Made by a program: the position numbers and the translations under genes. From the NCBI RefSeq assembly GCF_012927405.1, contig NZ_JABBGM010000005.1, forward strand, positions 186,001-250,000: 64,000 nucleotides of DNA, written 5' to 3'. Source of the DNA: Novosphingobium olei. GTDB lineage: Bacteria; Pseudomonadota; Alphaproteobacteria; Sphingomonadales; Sphingomonadaceae. Positions within the stretch are counted from its first letter, which is position 1. The number at the start of each line of letters is the position of its first letter. Shown piece by piece: positions 43,768 through 51,610 of this stretch. A model generated the notes under the pieces. The model saw only the letters and a program-made list of their open reading frames with translations, was not told the origin of the DNA and did not search any database.

Positions 43768-44721
43768 TCAGGCCGCGGCGCGGCGCAGGCGGTCGTTGAT
43801 CGCGATGCCGATGCCCTGCTCGGGGATCGGCGCCACGGCAATCCGCGCGTCTTCCGCATCGGCCGCAGCATGCAAACAGGCATAGAGCCGCGCCGCCGCT
43901 TCGGCGAGATCACCACTAGTTGATAGCGAAATGTCGCCGGCCACAGCTCCGAACCCGATGTGAAATTCACCCGGCTCCGCCACTTGCGCACCGAGCCGCA
44001 CGGGCTTTCCCGGCGCATAGTGGCTGGCGAGTTGCCCCGGCGCCTCGATCCCGCGCGCGTCTGACGTCATTGCCTCAACAGCGTCGCCCAGAACCCTGGC
44101 GATGGCATCGGCGGTGATCGGGCCGGGGCGCAGAACCGCCCAGGTCCCGTCATCCCGCAGGCCGACGATGGTCGATTCGAGCCCCTGCTCGGTCGCTCCG
44201 CCGTCGATGATCAGATCGACGCGCCCGCCGAGCGAGGCCGCGACATGATCGGCGGTCGTCGGACTGACGCCACCGCTGCGATTGGCGGACGGCGCCGCCA
44301 GAGCAAGGCCGGTGACACGAAGCAAGGCCTGCATCGCGCCATGCGCCGGGCAGCGCAGTGCGACCGTCGGCAGGCCGGCACTGACCGCCGCAGCCAGCAC
44401 GGCATCGCCCCGGCGGGGCAGCACCATCGTCAGGGCGCCGGGCCAGAATGCTTCGGCAAGCAGGCGCGCCCGCGCATCGAACGTCGCCAGTTGCTCGGCC
44501 GCCGCCACGTCGGGCACGTGGACGATCAGGGGATTGAAGTCTGGCCGCCCCTTGGCCCGGTAGATGCCGGCCACCGCGTCGGCGCTGTCGGCACGCGCGG
44601 CAAGTCCGTAGACCGTTTCCGTCGGAACGGCGACGGTGCCGCCACGCGCGATCACCTCGGCCGCAGCGGCGATGCCGGATTCGTCGGCCCGAACCCGAAC
44701 GGGAGGCTTTGTCGCAACCAT
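43768..44721 (-). CDS. L-threonylcarbamoyladenylate synthase (Sua5/TsaC family)
   Basis: A 317-residue enzyme that makes threonylcarbamoyl-AMP for the t6A37 modification of ANN-decoding tRNAs. The YrdC domain shows RGGTVAVPTETVYGLAARAD, AKGRPDFNPLIVHV, WPGALTMVLPRRGDAVLAA, VALRCPAHGAMQALLRVTGL and APSANRSGGVSPTTADHVAA. A C-terminal Sua5 extension (RGIEAPGQLASHYAPGKPVR, FHIGFGAVAGD) makes it the long form. It is divergent from the following acyl-CoA dehydrogenase. Confidence 0.94.
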   Translation of the reverse strand: MVATKPPVRVRADESGIAAAAEVIARGGTVAVPTETVYGLAARADSADAVAGIYRAKGRPDFNPLIVHVPDVAAAEQLATFDARARLLAEAFWPGALTMVLPRRGDAVLAAAVSAGLPTVALRCPAHGAMQALLRVTGLALAAPSANRSGGVSPTTADHVAASLGGRVDLIIDGGATEQGLESTIVGLRDDGTWAVLRPGPITADAIARVLGDAVEAMTSDARGIEAPGQLASHYAPGKPVRLGAQVAEPGEFHIGFGAVAGDISLSTSGDLAEAAARLYACLHAAADAEDARIAVAPIPEQGIGIAINDRLRRAAA

Positions 44722-44767
44722 GGCTTGGCGCTATAGCGCCCCTGCAGCGCTGCCAAGGAAAACAAGC

Positions 44768-46486
44768 ATGGATTTCACGCCGCCCACCGCCGATCAGCTT
44801 CTGGCCATCAAGGTAAGTGCCGGGATCGAGGAGCTTGCCGCTCACGAACGCTACGGCGCCGCTACATCCGACACGGTCGAGGCCATCGTCGAGGGCATCG
44901 GCGCGTTTGCCGCGGGCGAATGGGCACCGCTCAATCGAATCGGGGATACCGCCGGCGCGAAATGGGCGGACGGCGTCGTCACCCTCCCGGATGGCTATCG
45001 CGCGGCCTATCAGGCATTTGTCGAACAGGGCTGGAATTCGATCGCCGGCCCCGAAGAATTCGGTGGCCAGGGGTTGCCCTTCACTCTTGCAACCTGCGTC
45101 CTTGAAACGCTGGGCGCTGCCAACATGGGTTTCACGCTCCTGCCTATGTTGACGGTCGGCGCCATCGAGGCGCTCCACCATCACGGCAGCGACGCGCAGA
45201 AGGCGCTGTATCTGCCCAAGCTCGTTTCGGGCGAATGGTCGGGTACGATGAACCTGACTGAACCGCAGGCCGGCTCCGATGTCGGCGCGCTGCGCACCAC
45301 CGCCACGCCGATCACCGATGGCCCGCACGCCGGAAAGTATCGCATCGCCGGCACCAAGATCTACATCACGTTCGGCGAGCATGATGCAGCCGAGAACATC
45401 ATCCACCTGGTGCTGGCGCGCACCCCCGGCGCTCCTGCGGGTTCGCGCGGCATTTCGTTGTTCATCGTGCCGAAGATCCATGTGAACGAAGATGGCTCGC
45501 TCGGCGAAGCCAATGACGTGCGCTGCGTATCGATTGAGCACAAGCTCGGCATCAATGTCTCGCCCACTTGCGTCATGTCCTATGGCGACAACGGCGAATG
45601 CATCGGCGAGATGGTCGGCCGCGAAAACGGCGGACTCGCGGCAATGTTCACGATGATGAACTCGGCGCGCATCAATGTCGGCAGTCAGGGCGTACAGATC
45701 GCGGAGCGCGCGCTGCAGCAGGCAGCAGCGTACGCGCGCGATCGCATCCAGTCTGCCCGGGCCAGCAGCACCGACAAGACTCCGGTGGCGATCATCGAGC
45801 ATCCCGACGTGCGCCGCATGATCCTGCGCATGCGCGCGCTGACCGAAGGCGCGCGCGCCCTGCTCTACTACACGGCGGGTCAGGTCGATCGCGGCGCGCT
45901 GGGCGATGAAGCCGCGGCGAGGCGCGCGGAGTTGCTCGTGCCGCTGCTCAAGGCATGGGGCACCGATGTCGGCTGCGAAGTCGCCAGCCTTGGCGTGCAG
46001 GTCCACGGCGGCATGGGCTTCGTGGAAGAAACCGGCGCCGCGCAACATTATCGCGACGCGCGCATCGCGCCGATCTACGAAGGCACCAACGGCATCCAGG
46101 CGGCCGACCTGGTGACGCGCAAGCTCGGATTCGAGAACGGCGGCGTGCTTCAGGCACTGCTCGGCGACATCGCGGCCGAGATGGAGGACGTTCCTGAAGT
46201 CGCCGCGCTGGCGAAGGACGCTGCCGCAATCGGACAGTGGATGACCACCACCGCTTCGCTCGACGACAAGCTTGGCGGATCGGTCCCCTTCCTGACCATG
46301 TGCGCCGTTGCCGTCGCTGGCTGGCAACTGGCGCGACAGACCCGCCAAAGCAACAATCCCGCGAAGACCGCAGTGACCAAGTTCTTCAACCGGACCATTG
46401 CCCCCGAAGCACGCGGCCTCGGCGCGGCGGCCATGGCGGGCGAGGAGCTGCTCTACGAACTCGATAGCGCAGCGCTCGTCGGCTGA
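44768..46486 (+). CDS. acyl-CoA dehydrogenase, long form with C-terminal extension
   Basis: A 572-residue enzyme resembling the 3-methylmercaptopropionyl-CoA dehydrogenase (DmdC-like) group. Its N-terminal MDFTPPTADQLLAIKVSAGI and helical extra C-terminal domain from about residue 430 (DIAAEMEDVPEVAALAKDAA) separate it from the short enzymes. The FAD/acyl motif MNLTEPQAGSDVGALRTTA, the KIYITFGEHDAAENIIHLVL segment and GGMGFVEETGAAQHYRDARI with the catalytic Glu in APIYEGTNGIQAADL are present. AAGGA lies before ATG 44768. The DUF815 start overlaps its stop (TGATG). The substrate is not fixed by sequence. Confidence 0.93.
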   Translation: MDFTPPTADQLLAIKVSAGIEELAAHERYGAATSDTVEAIVEGIGAFAAGEWAPLNRIGDTAGAKWADGVVTLPDGYRAAYQAFVEQGWNSIAGPEEFGGQGLPFTLATCVLETLGAANMGFTLLPMLTVGAIEALHHHGSDAQKALYLPKLVSGEWSGTMNLTEPQAGSDVGALRTTATPITDGPHAGKYRIAGTKIYITFGEHDAAENIIHLVLARTPGAPAGSRGISLFIVPKIHVNEDGSLGEANDVRCVSIEHKLGINVSPTCVMSYGDNGECIGEMVGRENGGLAAMFTMMNSARINVGSQGVQIAERALQQAAAYARDRIQSARASSTDKTPVAIIEHPDVRRMILRMRALTEGARALLYYTAGQVDRGALGDEAAARRAELLVPLLKAWGTDVGCEVASLGVQVHGGMGFVEETGAAQHYRDARIAPIYEGTNGIQAADLVTRKLGFENGGVLQALLGDIAAEMEDVPEVAALAKDAAAIGQWMTTTASLDDKLGGSVPFLTMCAVAVAGWQLARQTRQSNNPAKTAVTKFFNRTIAPEARGLGAAAMAGEELLYELDSAALVG

Positions 46487-47304
46487 TGGCTGTGGAACGA
46501 CTTCTCGAGCGCATTGCCGATGCGCTGGATCGTATGGCCCCCTCCCCGCCACCGCCGATCGACTGGTGTGCCCACCCGGCCTACGTCTGGGATGGTGCAA
46601 AGGCGCGTCCGGTCGCGGTTCTGGAGGCCCCGCCGCTCGATGTCATGCGCGGCATCGACAAGCAGAAGGCAGCGGTGGTCGAAAACGTCCGCCGCTTGGC
46701 CCAAGGCCACGCCGCGCATGACATGCTGCTGTGGGGTTCACGGGGCATGGGCAAGTCGGCCTTGCTGCGCGCTGCGGTGCGTGCGGCGCAGGAAGCCGCT
46801 CCCGGTTCGGTGGCGCTGGTCCAGGCCGCACCCGATGCCGGCCTGACGCACCTGTTCGCCGAATTGCGCGGCGTTGGCCGCCAGTTCCTTGTCTTCATCG
46901 ACGATCTTGGGTTCGATTCCGGCGATACCGAGGGGTCGCGCAAGCTTCGTTCGTGGCTGGAAGGCGGTGTAGAAGCACGCCCCGCCAATGTTCGCCTCGC
47001 GGTGACGTCGAACCGCCGCGCGATCGTCGAACGCCACGCCGCCGAACAGGACGACCCGATCAATCCGCGTGATGTGGTCGACGACAAGCTGGCGCTGGCT
47101 GACCGGTTCGGGCTCAGTCTCGGCTTTCACGCCTGTTCTCAGGACGATTATCTCGCGATCATCGCCGGGTATGCCGCGCATCTCGATCTCGCCTGGAATG
47201 AAGGCGATGCCCTCGAATGGTGCAAGCGTCGCGGCGGGCGGTCGGGCCGTGTTGCGTGGCAATATGTCAACGAACTCGCCGGACGCGCCGGACGCGCCAT
47301 CTGA
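46486..47304 (+). CDS. DUF815-family AAA ATPase
   Basis: A 272-residue predicted ATPase. Walker A is LLWGSRGMGKSALLRAAVRA; Walker B is FLVFIDDLGFDSGD; sensor segment VRLAVTSNRRAIVERH and RFGLSLGFHACSQDDYL follow the DUF815 layout. The ATG shares one base with the preceding stop. Family members are widespread, small, single-domain AAA proteins with no established role. Coupling to an acyl-CoA dehydrogenase looks positional. Confidence 0.9.
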   Translation: MAVERLLERIADALDRMAPSPPPPIDWCAHPAYVWDGAKARPVAVLEAPPLDVMRGIDKQKAAVVENVRRLAQGHAAHDMLLWGSRGMGKSALLRAAVRAAQEAAPGSVALVQAAPDAGLTHLFAELRGVGRQFLVFIDDLGFDSGDTEGSRKLRSWLEGGVEARPANVRLAVTSNRRAIVERHAAEQDDPINPRDVVDDKLALADRFGLSLGFHACSQDDYLAIIAGYAAHLDLAWNEGDALEWCKRRGGRSGRVAWQYVNELAGRAGRAI

Positions 47305-47352
47305 TTTCCCAAGTTGCGCCACGCAACTTCAATTCCCGTTACAGGACCAGGC

Positions 47353-47835
47353 ATGTACGATTTCAAACCGGTGGACGGTCAGCCGAAGGCCGATCTCTAC
47401 AACGATCTTGTCGCAGCCGCGCGGGCGCTCACCGAAGGTGAAGGCGACGGGGTTGCCAACATGGCCAACGTCGCCGCTCTGCTGGCGGAATTCCTGCCCG
47501 ATCTGAACTGGGCCGGCTTCTACCGCATGGTCGGCGGCGAACTGGTGCTCGGCCCCTTCATCGGCAAGCCGGCCTGCATCCGCATCGCGGTCGGCAAGGG
47601 TGTCTGCGGCGCGGCGGCGGCCAGTGGCCAAACACAGCTGGTGCCCGATGTGCACGCCTTCCCGGGCCATATCGCCTGTGATGCCGCAAGCCGGTCGGAA
47701 CTGGTCGTGCCGGTCTTGCGCAACGGTGCTGTGGTTGCCGTGATCGATCTCGACAGCCCCTCGCCGTCGCGCTTCGATGATGCCGACGCGGCCGGGATCG
47801 AAGCGCTGGCAGCCATCCTCGCCGATCGCATCTGA
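47353..47835 (+). CDS. msrC: free methionine-(R)-sulfoxide reductase (GAF domain)
   Basis: A 160-residue GAF-domain reductase that acts on free Met-R-sulfoxide (E. coli YebR type). The three catalytic cysteines are present: GKPACIRIAVGKGVCGAAAA and ACDAASRSELVV. NWAGFYRMVGGELVLGPFIG and VIDLDSPSPSRFDDADA complete the signature. The ATG at 47353 is in context AGGACCAGGC. It follows the DUF815 gene by 48 bases and ends at a bidirectional terminator. Together with msrA it covers the two Met-sulfoxide epimers. Confidence 0.92.
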   Translation: MYDFKPVDGQPKADLYNDLVAAARALTEGEGDGVANMANVAALLAEFLPDLNWAGFYRMVGGELVLGPFIGKPACIRIAVGKGVCGAAAASGQTQLVPDVHAFPGHIACDAASRSELVVPVLRNGAVVAVIDLDSPSPSRFDDADAAGIEALAAILADRI

Positions 47836-47861
47836 ACTGCAAGATGAGCTGGCAACCTACG

Positions 47862-47898
47862 AAAAAGGCCCCGCAGGCATAACCCGCGGGGCCTTTTT
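47862..47898. terminator. bidirectional terminator between msrC and an acyl-CoA dehydrogenase
   Basis: AAAAAGGCCCCGC (47862-47874) pairs with GCGGGGCCTTTTT (47886-47898) to give a 13-base stem with an 11-base loop. The A and T runs at the two ends let it terminate both strands. Confidence 0.93.
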
Positions 47899-47920
47899 GC
47901 CATCTGCAATCGGGCAAGCC

Positions 47921-49075
47921 TTACAGCTTGCGGCCGATGAGTTCCTTCATGATTTCGTTCGTGCCGCCGAAGATGCGGGTGACACGCGCGGCGCGCCAAC
48001 TGCGCGCGATGGCATATTCGTTCATGTAGCCGGCGCCGCCGTGCAGCTGCAGGCACTTGTCCATGACTTCCCACTGCAGTTCGGTGTGCCACAGCTTGGC
48101 CGCAGCGCCCTCTTCTGGGGTCAGTTCCTTCTTGAGGTGGCGGGCGAGCGCCCAGTCGAGGTGCGCCCAGCCCACCTGCAGCTTCGCCTTGATGTCAGCC
48201 AGAGTGAAGCGGGTGTTCTGGAAGTCGAGGATCGGCTTGCCGAACGCCTTGCGATCACGCGTGAAGGCGACGGTATCGTCGAACGCCTTCTGTGCGGCAG
48301 CCTGCGCGCTGACGGCGATCGACAGGCGCTCCTGCGGCAGTTCGCTCATCAGATAGATGAAGCCCTTGCCCTCTTCACCAAGGCAGTTGGTGATCGGAAC
48401 GCGCACATCGTTGAAGAACAGCTCCGAGGTATCGGCCTCGTCCTGGCCGATCTTGTCGAGGTTGCGACCACGCTGGAAACCTTCGCGATCGGATTCGACC
48501 AGAACGATCGAAACGCCTTTCCACTTGGGCTCGATCTCGGTGTCGGTCTTGCAGCAAACGAGGATCAGGTCGGCATTCTGGCCATTGGTGATGTAGGTCT
48601 TCGACCCGTTGATCACGTAATGGTTACCGTCCTTCTTCGCGGTCGTGCGCATGCCCTGAAGGTCAGAACCGGTGCCGGGTTCGGTCATGGCGATGGCAGT
48701 GACCACCTCACCCGAAACCATCTTCGGCAGCCACTTCTGCTTCTGCTCTTCGGACCCGTAGGAGATCAGATAGTTGGCAACGATATCCGACTGCAGCGAA
48801 AAGCCGGTCGATGCGCCGCCGTAATAGGCGCCTTCTTCGTCGATGATCGCGTTGTAGCCGAAATCGAGACCCAGCCCGCCGTAAGCCTCGGGCACGGTCG
48901 GGCACAGCAGGCCAAGCTCGCCCGCCTTCGGCCAGACGGACTTTGGGACAAGGCCTTCGTCCGCCCACTTGCTGGCATTGGGCGCGATCTCGGTTTCCAT
49001 GAAGCGCCGGACGGTCTGGCGGAACGCTTCGTGGTCTTCGTTGTAGGCAGTACGCGGAATCAGATCGAGCGACAT
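47921..49075 (-). CDS. acyl-CoA dehydrogenase (LCAD-like)
   Basis: A 384-residue FAD enzyme with MSLDLIPRTAYNEDHEAFRQ, AIAMTEPGTGSDLQGMRTTA, SKTYITNGQNADLILVCCKT, RKAFGKPILDFQNTRFTLAD and QLHGGAGYMNEYAIARSWRA, then the terminal RIFGGTNEIMKELIGRKL. The catalytic base region is in the usual place and the length is typical. It stands upstream of parB in the opposite gene block. A shared operator-like repeat lies 68 bases before its ATG, as for the gene at 31477. The substrate is unassigned. Confidence 0.94.
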   Translation of the reverse strand: MSLDLIPRTAYNEDHEAFRQTVRRFMETEIAPNASKWADEGLVPKSVWPKAGELGLLCPTVPEAYGGLGLDFGYNAIIDEEGAYYGGASTGFSLQSDIVANYLISYGSEEQKQKWLPKMVSGEVVTAIAMTEPGTGSDLQGMRTTAKKDGNHYVINGSKTYITNGQNADLILVCCKTDTEIEPKWKGVSIVLVESDREGFQRGRNLDKIGQDEADTSELFFNDVRVPITNCLGEEGKGFIYLMSELPQERLSIAVSAQAAAQKAFDDTVAFTRDRKAFGKPILDFQNTRFTLADIKAKLQVGWAHLDWALARHLKKELTPEEGAAAKLWHTELQWEVMDKCLQLHGGAGYMNEYAIARSWRAARVTRIFGGTNEIMKELIGRKL

Positions 49076-49143
49076 GGCGCAGGCTCTCCGGTTATCTCTT
49101 CTGATAGTCGGATACGCGCCGCAAAACGCGGGGTCAACGCAAT

Positions 49144-49159
49144 TTAATCACTCGATTAA
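49144..49159 (-). promoter_or_regulatory. putative operator, inverted repeat TTAATC-N4-GATTAA
   Basis: On the gene strand this is TTAATCGAGTGATTAA, a perfect six-base inverted repeat with a four-base spacer. Its near end lies 68 bases before the acyl-CoA dehydrogenase ATG. It matches the site at 32716-32731 in 13 of 16 positions with the same orientation. Confidence 0.58.
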
Positions 49160-49179
49160 GTGCCTCTTGGGGAATGCGA

Positions 49180-50130
49180 TTAGATGACCCCACCCGACAA
49201 CCGCTGGCAGACGAGGTCCAGCTGGTCGAGCGTCTTGTAGCGGATCGTGACCAAACCCGAACTCGGATCGGCATCGGCCTGGATGCTGACCTTAAGCCCC
49301 AGGATCTCCTGCAGGTGCTGCTCGACGGCGGCGATGTCTGCAGAAAAAGACGAATCCCGCGTCGCGCGCGCCTTGCGCGGAGCCGAATCCGGGCGCCCAG
49401 CGCGCTTCGCCAGCTTCTCGGCCTCGCGCACCGACAGCCCCTTGGCAACGACTTCGCGCGCGATCGGCAGGGGATCGGGCAGCGCGGCAAGTGCCTTGGC
49501 GTGTCCCATCGACAGCTGGTCTCGCTCCACCAGCGCAAGCACCTCGTCAGGAAGAGCGAGCAGACGCATCAGGTTGGCGACATGGCTGCGCGACTTGTCG
49601 ACGAAGGTAGCGATCTCCTGTTGCGTCAGCCCCTCGTTGTCAGACAGGCGCTGGTATGCACGCGCCTCCTCCACCGGATTGAGGTCCTCGCGCTGCAGGT
49701 TTTCGATCAGTGCCAGCGCGGTCACGTCGCGTTCGTCCAGCTGGCGGACAATGGCCGGGATTTCGTGCACCCGGGCCCGCTGCGACGCCCGCCAACGACG
49801 CTCGCCCGCCACCAGTTGGTAGCGGTTGCCGCCGAGTGGCCGCACGATCACAGGCTGGATCACGCCCCGCGCGGCGATCGAGCGCGCCAGGTCCTCGAGC
49901 GCCTCTTCATCGAAATGGCGACGCGGCTGATCGGGATGTGGCTCGATCTGGGCGATGGGCAGCAAAGCGATGCCGTTGGTTACCCCTTCACTTCCGATTA
50001 CAGGTCCGGAGGTCGCGCTGCGGACCAGCGACTCCTCGCGCCGAGTCTCGCCAAGCAGGGCACCAAGCCCGCGCCCCAGCGCCGCACGCTTGGGGACGGC
50101 GGCCTTCACCGTGCTTTCATCGCCGCTCAT
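49180..50130 (-). CDS. parB: chromosome partitioning protein ParB
   Basis: A 316-residue parS-binding CTPase that spreads along DNA and loads SMC. The N-terminal clamp domain shows LGRGLGALLGET, IEPHPDQPRRHFDEEALEDL, VIVRPLGGNRYQLVAGERRW and ALIENLQREDLNPVEEARAY. The helix-turn-helix region follows (GLTQQEIATFVDKSRSHVAN, LSMGHAKALAALPD), then the C-terminal dimer domain. It begins MSGDESTVKAAVPKRAALG. The stop of parA overlaps its ATG by four bases. The matching sites are the TGTTCCACGTGGAACA palindromes in this window. Confidence 0.97.
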   Translation of the reverse strand: MSGDESTVKAAVPKRAALGRGLGALLGETRREESLVRSATSGPVIGSEGVTNGIALLPIAQIEPHPDQPRRHFDEEALEDLARSIAARGVIQPVIVRPLGGNRYQLVAGERRWRASQRARVHEIPAIVRQLDERDVTALALIENLQREDLNPVEEARAYQRLSDNEGLTQQEIATFVDKSRSHVANLMRLLALPDEVLALVERDQLSMGHAKALAALPDPLPIAREVVAKGLSVREAEKLAKRAGRPDSAPRKARATRDSSFSADIAAVEQHLQEILGLKVSIQADADPSSGLVTIRYKTLDQLDLVCQRLSGGVI

Positions 50131-50903
50131 GCAGCCTTTCTCCGTTCGGGCAGGCGACCGATCAGCTCTCGCGCCAGCTTCATGTAGGCCTGCGATCCGG
50201 CGCAGGCATGGTCGTAGATCAGCGCCGGCATGCCATGGCTCGGCGCTTCGGAAAGGCGGACGTTGCGAGGAATAACCGATTCGAACACCAGATCATGAAG
50301 GCACGAACGGACGTCTTCGGCCACCTGATCGGTCAGGCGGTTGCGACGGTCGTACATCGTCAGCACGATGCCCAAGATGCCAAGATCCGGATTGAACCGT
50401 TCTTGCACGCGCTCGACGGTCTGAAGCAGCTGGCTGAGCCCTTCCAGTGCGAAGAACTCGCACTGAAGCGGCACCAGCAGCGCATCGGCCGCTGTCAGAG
50501 CATTGAGCGTCAGCAGACCGAGCGAGGGCGGACAATCGATCAGGCAAATGTCATGTCCTGCATCCGCAGCGATCGCCGAACGCAGGCGCCCGGTGCGGTT
50601 GTCCACGCTGACCAACTCGACTTCGGCGCCAGACAGATCGACCGTTGCCGGAACGACGTCGAGCCCCGGAATGCGCGTGGGAACCGCGCAGGAAGCGATG
50701 CTGGCCTGGTCGATGAGCAAGTCGTAGGACGAATACTCGCGCTCCGCAGCGCCGACGCCGATCCCGGTCGAGGCATTGCCCTGCGGGTCGAGGTCGATCA
50801 TCAGCACCTTCCACCCGGTGGCGGCAAGCGCGGTGGCGATGTTGATCGCGGTCGTGGTCTTGCCCACTCCGCCTTTCTGGTTGGCGACGGCAATCGTGAT
50901 CAT
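50127..50903 (-). CDS. parA: chromosome partitioning ATPase ParA
   Basis: A 258-residue Walker-type ATPase that forms the gradient along which ParB-parS complexes move. The deviant Walker A is [56 protein letters not shown] and CEFFALEGLSQLLQTVERVQ follow. The stop of rsmG overlaps the parA start, and the parA stop overlaps parB, both as ATGA. The three are likely translated together. Confidence 0.97.
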   Translation of the reverse strand: MITIAVANQKGGVGKTTTAINIATALAATGWKVLMIDLDPQGNASTGIGVGAAEREYSSYDLLIDQASIASCAVPTRIPGLDVVPATVDLSGAEVELVSVDNRTGRLRSAIAADAGHDICLIDCPPSLGLLTLNALTAADALLVPLQCEFFALEGLSQLLQTVERVQERFNPDLGILGIVLTMYDRRNRLTDQVAEDVRSCLHDLVFESVIPRNVRLSEAPSHGMPALIYDHACAGSQAYMKLARELIGRLPERRKAA

Positions 50904-51610
50904 CGCTTGGCGCCTCGAACTTCTCCAAGGTCACGCGTGTGACGCATGGAAGATTTGGTCTTGGCCCGATCCTGTCCGACGAGCGTTCCGACAATCACGC
51001 CGGCTTGCGGGTCAGTGAGCGATTGTTCCACGTGGAACATGTGATTCCAGGATGCGGGAAGCTCTTCAACTTCATGCGCGGCCTTTGCCCCCTTCGGCAA
51101 CAGCCAAAGCGTCTGCGGTGTGGAAAAGCGGGCGGAAAGGTGCAGGAGCTTGTCGAGCGGAGCGAACGCGCGCGCCGAGATGACTGAATAAAGTTGCGTG
51201 GGCAGATCCTCCACGCGCGACAGCACGACGGTGACATTCTGCAATCCGAGCTGGGATGCAGCACGCGCAAGCCATTCCGTGCGTAAGCGGCGCGAATCCA
51301 CCAGCGTCACCGCGCGCGCCGGCTCCAGCGCCGCAATGGCCAGACCTGGAAAACCTGCACCCGTCCCCAGATCGAGCCACGCCCCTTGCGGCATTGTTCC
51401 ACGTGGAACAATGCCTAGCAGCTGCGCGCTATCAACGACATGCCGTTGCCAGACGTGCGACAGTGTTCCCTTGGCGACCAAGTTTTGGCGCTGGTTTTCC
51501 TCGATCAGCAAGGTTGCCAATCGCGCCAGCCGCTCCATCGCAGCAGCATCGACGCCTAGCACATCACGCAACCACGCCTGCGCCTCGCCCTCGTTCGCGA
51601 TCACCGTCAT
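50900..51610 (-). CDS. rsmG: 16S rRNA (guanine(527)-N7)-methyltransferase RsmG
   Basis: A 236-residue SAM-dependent methyltransferase (GidB). The core shows [60 protein letters not shown] and [17 protein letters not shown]. Two parS palindromes lie inside the gene; they encode VPRGT at residues 68-72 and FHVEQ at about 191-195 in regions where other RsmG proteins have different residues. The frame is intact. The mnmG stop overlaps its ATG. Confidence 0.95.
   Translation of the reverse strand: MTVIANEGEAQAWLRDVLGVDAAAMERLARLATLLIEENQRQNLVAKGTLSHVWQRHVVDSAQLLGIVPRGTMPQGAWLDLGTGAGFPGLAIAALEPARAVTLVDSRRLRTEWLARAASQLGLQNVTVVLSRVEDLPTQLYSVISARAFAPLDKLLHLSARFSTPQTLWLLPKGAKAAHEVEELPASWNHMFHVEQSLTDPQAGVIVGTLVGQDRAKTKSSMRHTRDLGEVRGAKR
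51024..51039. other. parS site inside rsmG (3' part)
   Basis: An exact 16-base palindrome, TGTTCCACGTGGAACA. It matches the alphaproteobacterial parS type and lies close to parAB. In the rsmG frame it is read as FHVEQ. Confidence 0.9.
51395..51410. other. parS site inside rsmG (5' part)
   Basis: TGTTCCACGTGGAACA again, here extended to a 24-base perfect palindrome at 51391-51414. In the rsmG frame it is read as VPRGT. Confidence 0.9.

Noticed and set aside
44150..46600. 816-codon minus-strand frame
   Set aside because: Antisense to the long acyl-CoA dehydrogenase and running into the threonylcarbamoyl-AMP synthase; low-complexity Arg/His-rich translation and no family.
49144..49159. CtrA-type site (TTAA-N7-TTAA)
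   Set aside because: The two TTAA elements are separated by eight bases and the second copy of the motif at 32716 lacks one TTAA, so the dyad TTAATC/GATTAA is the better description.
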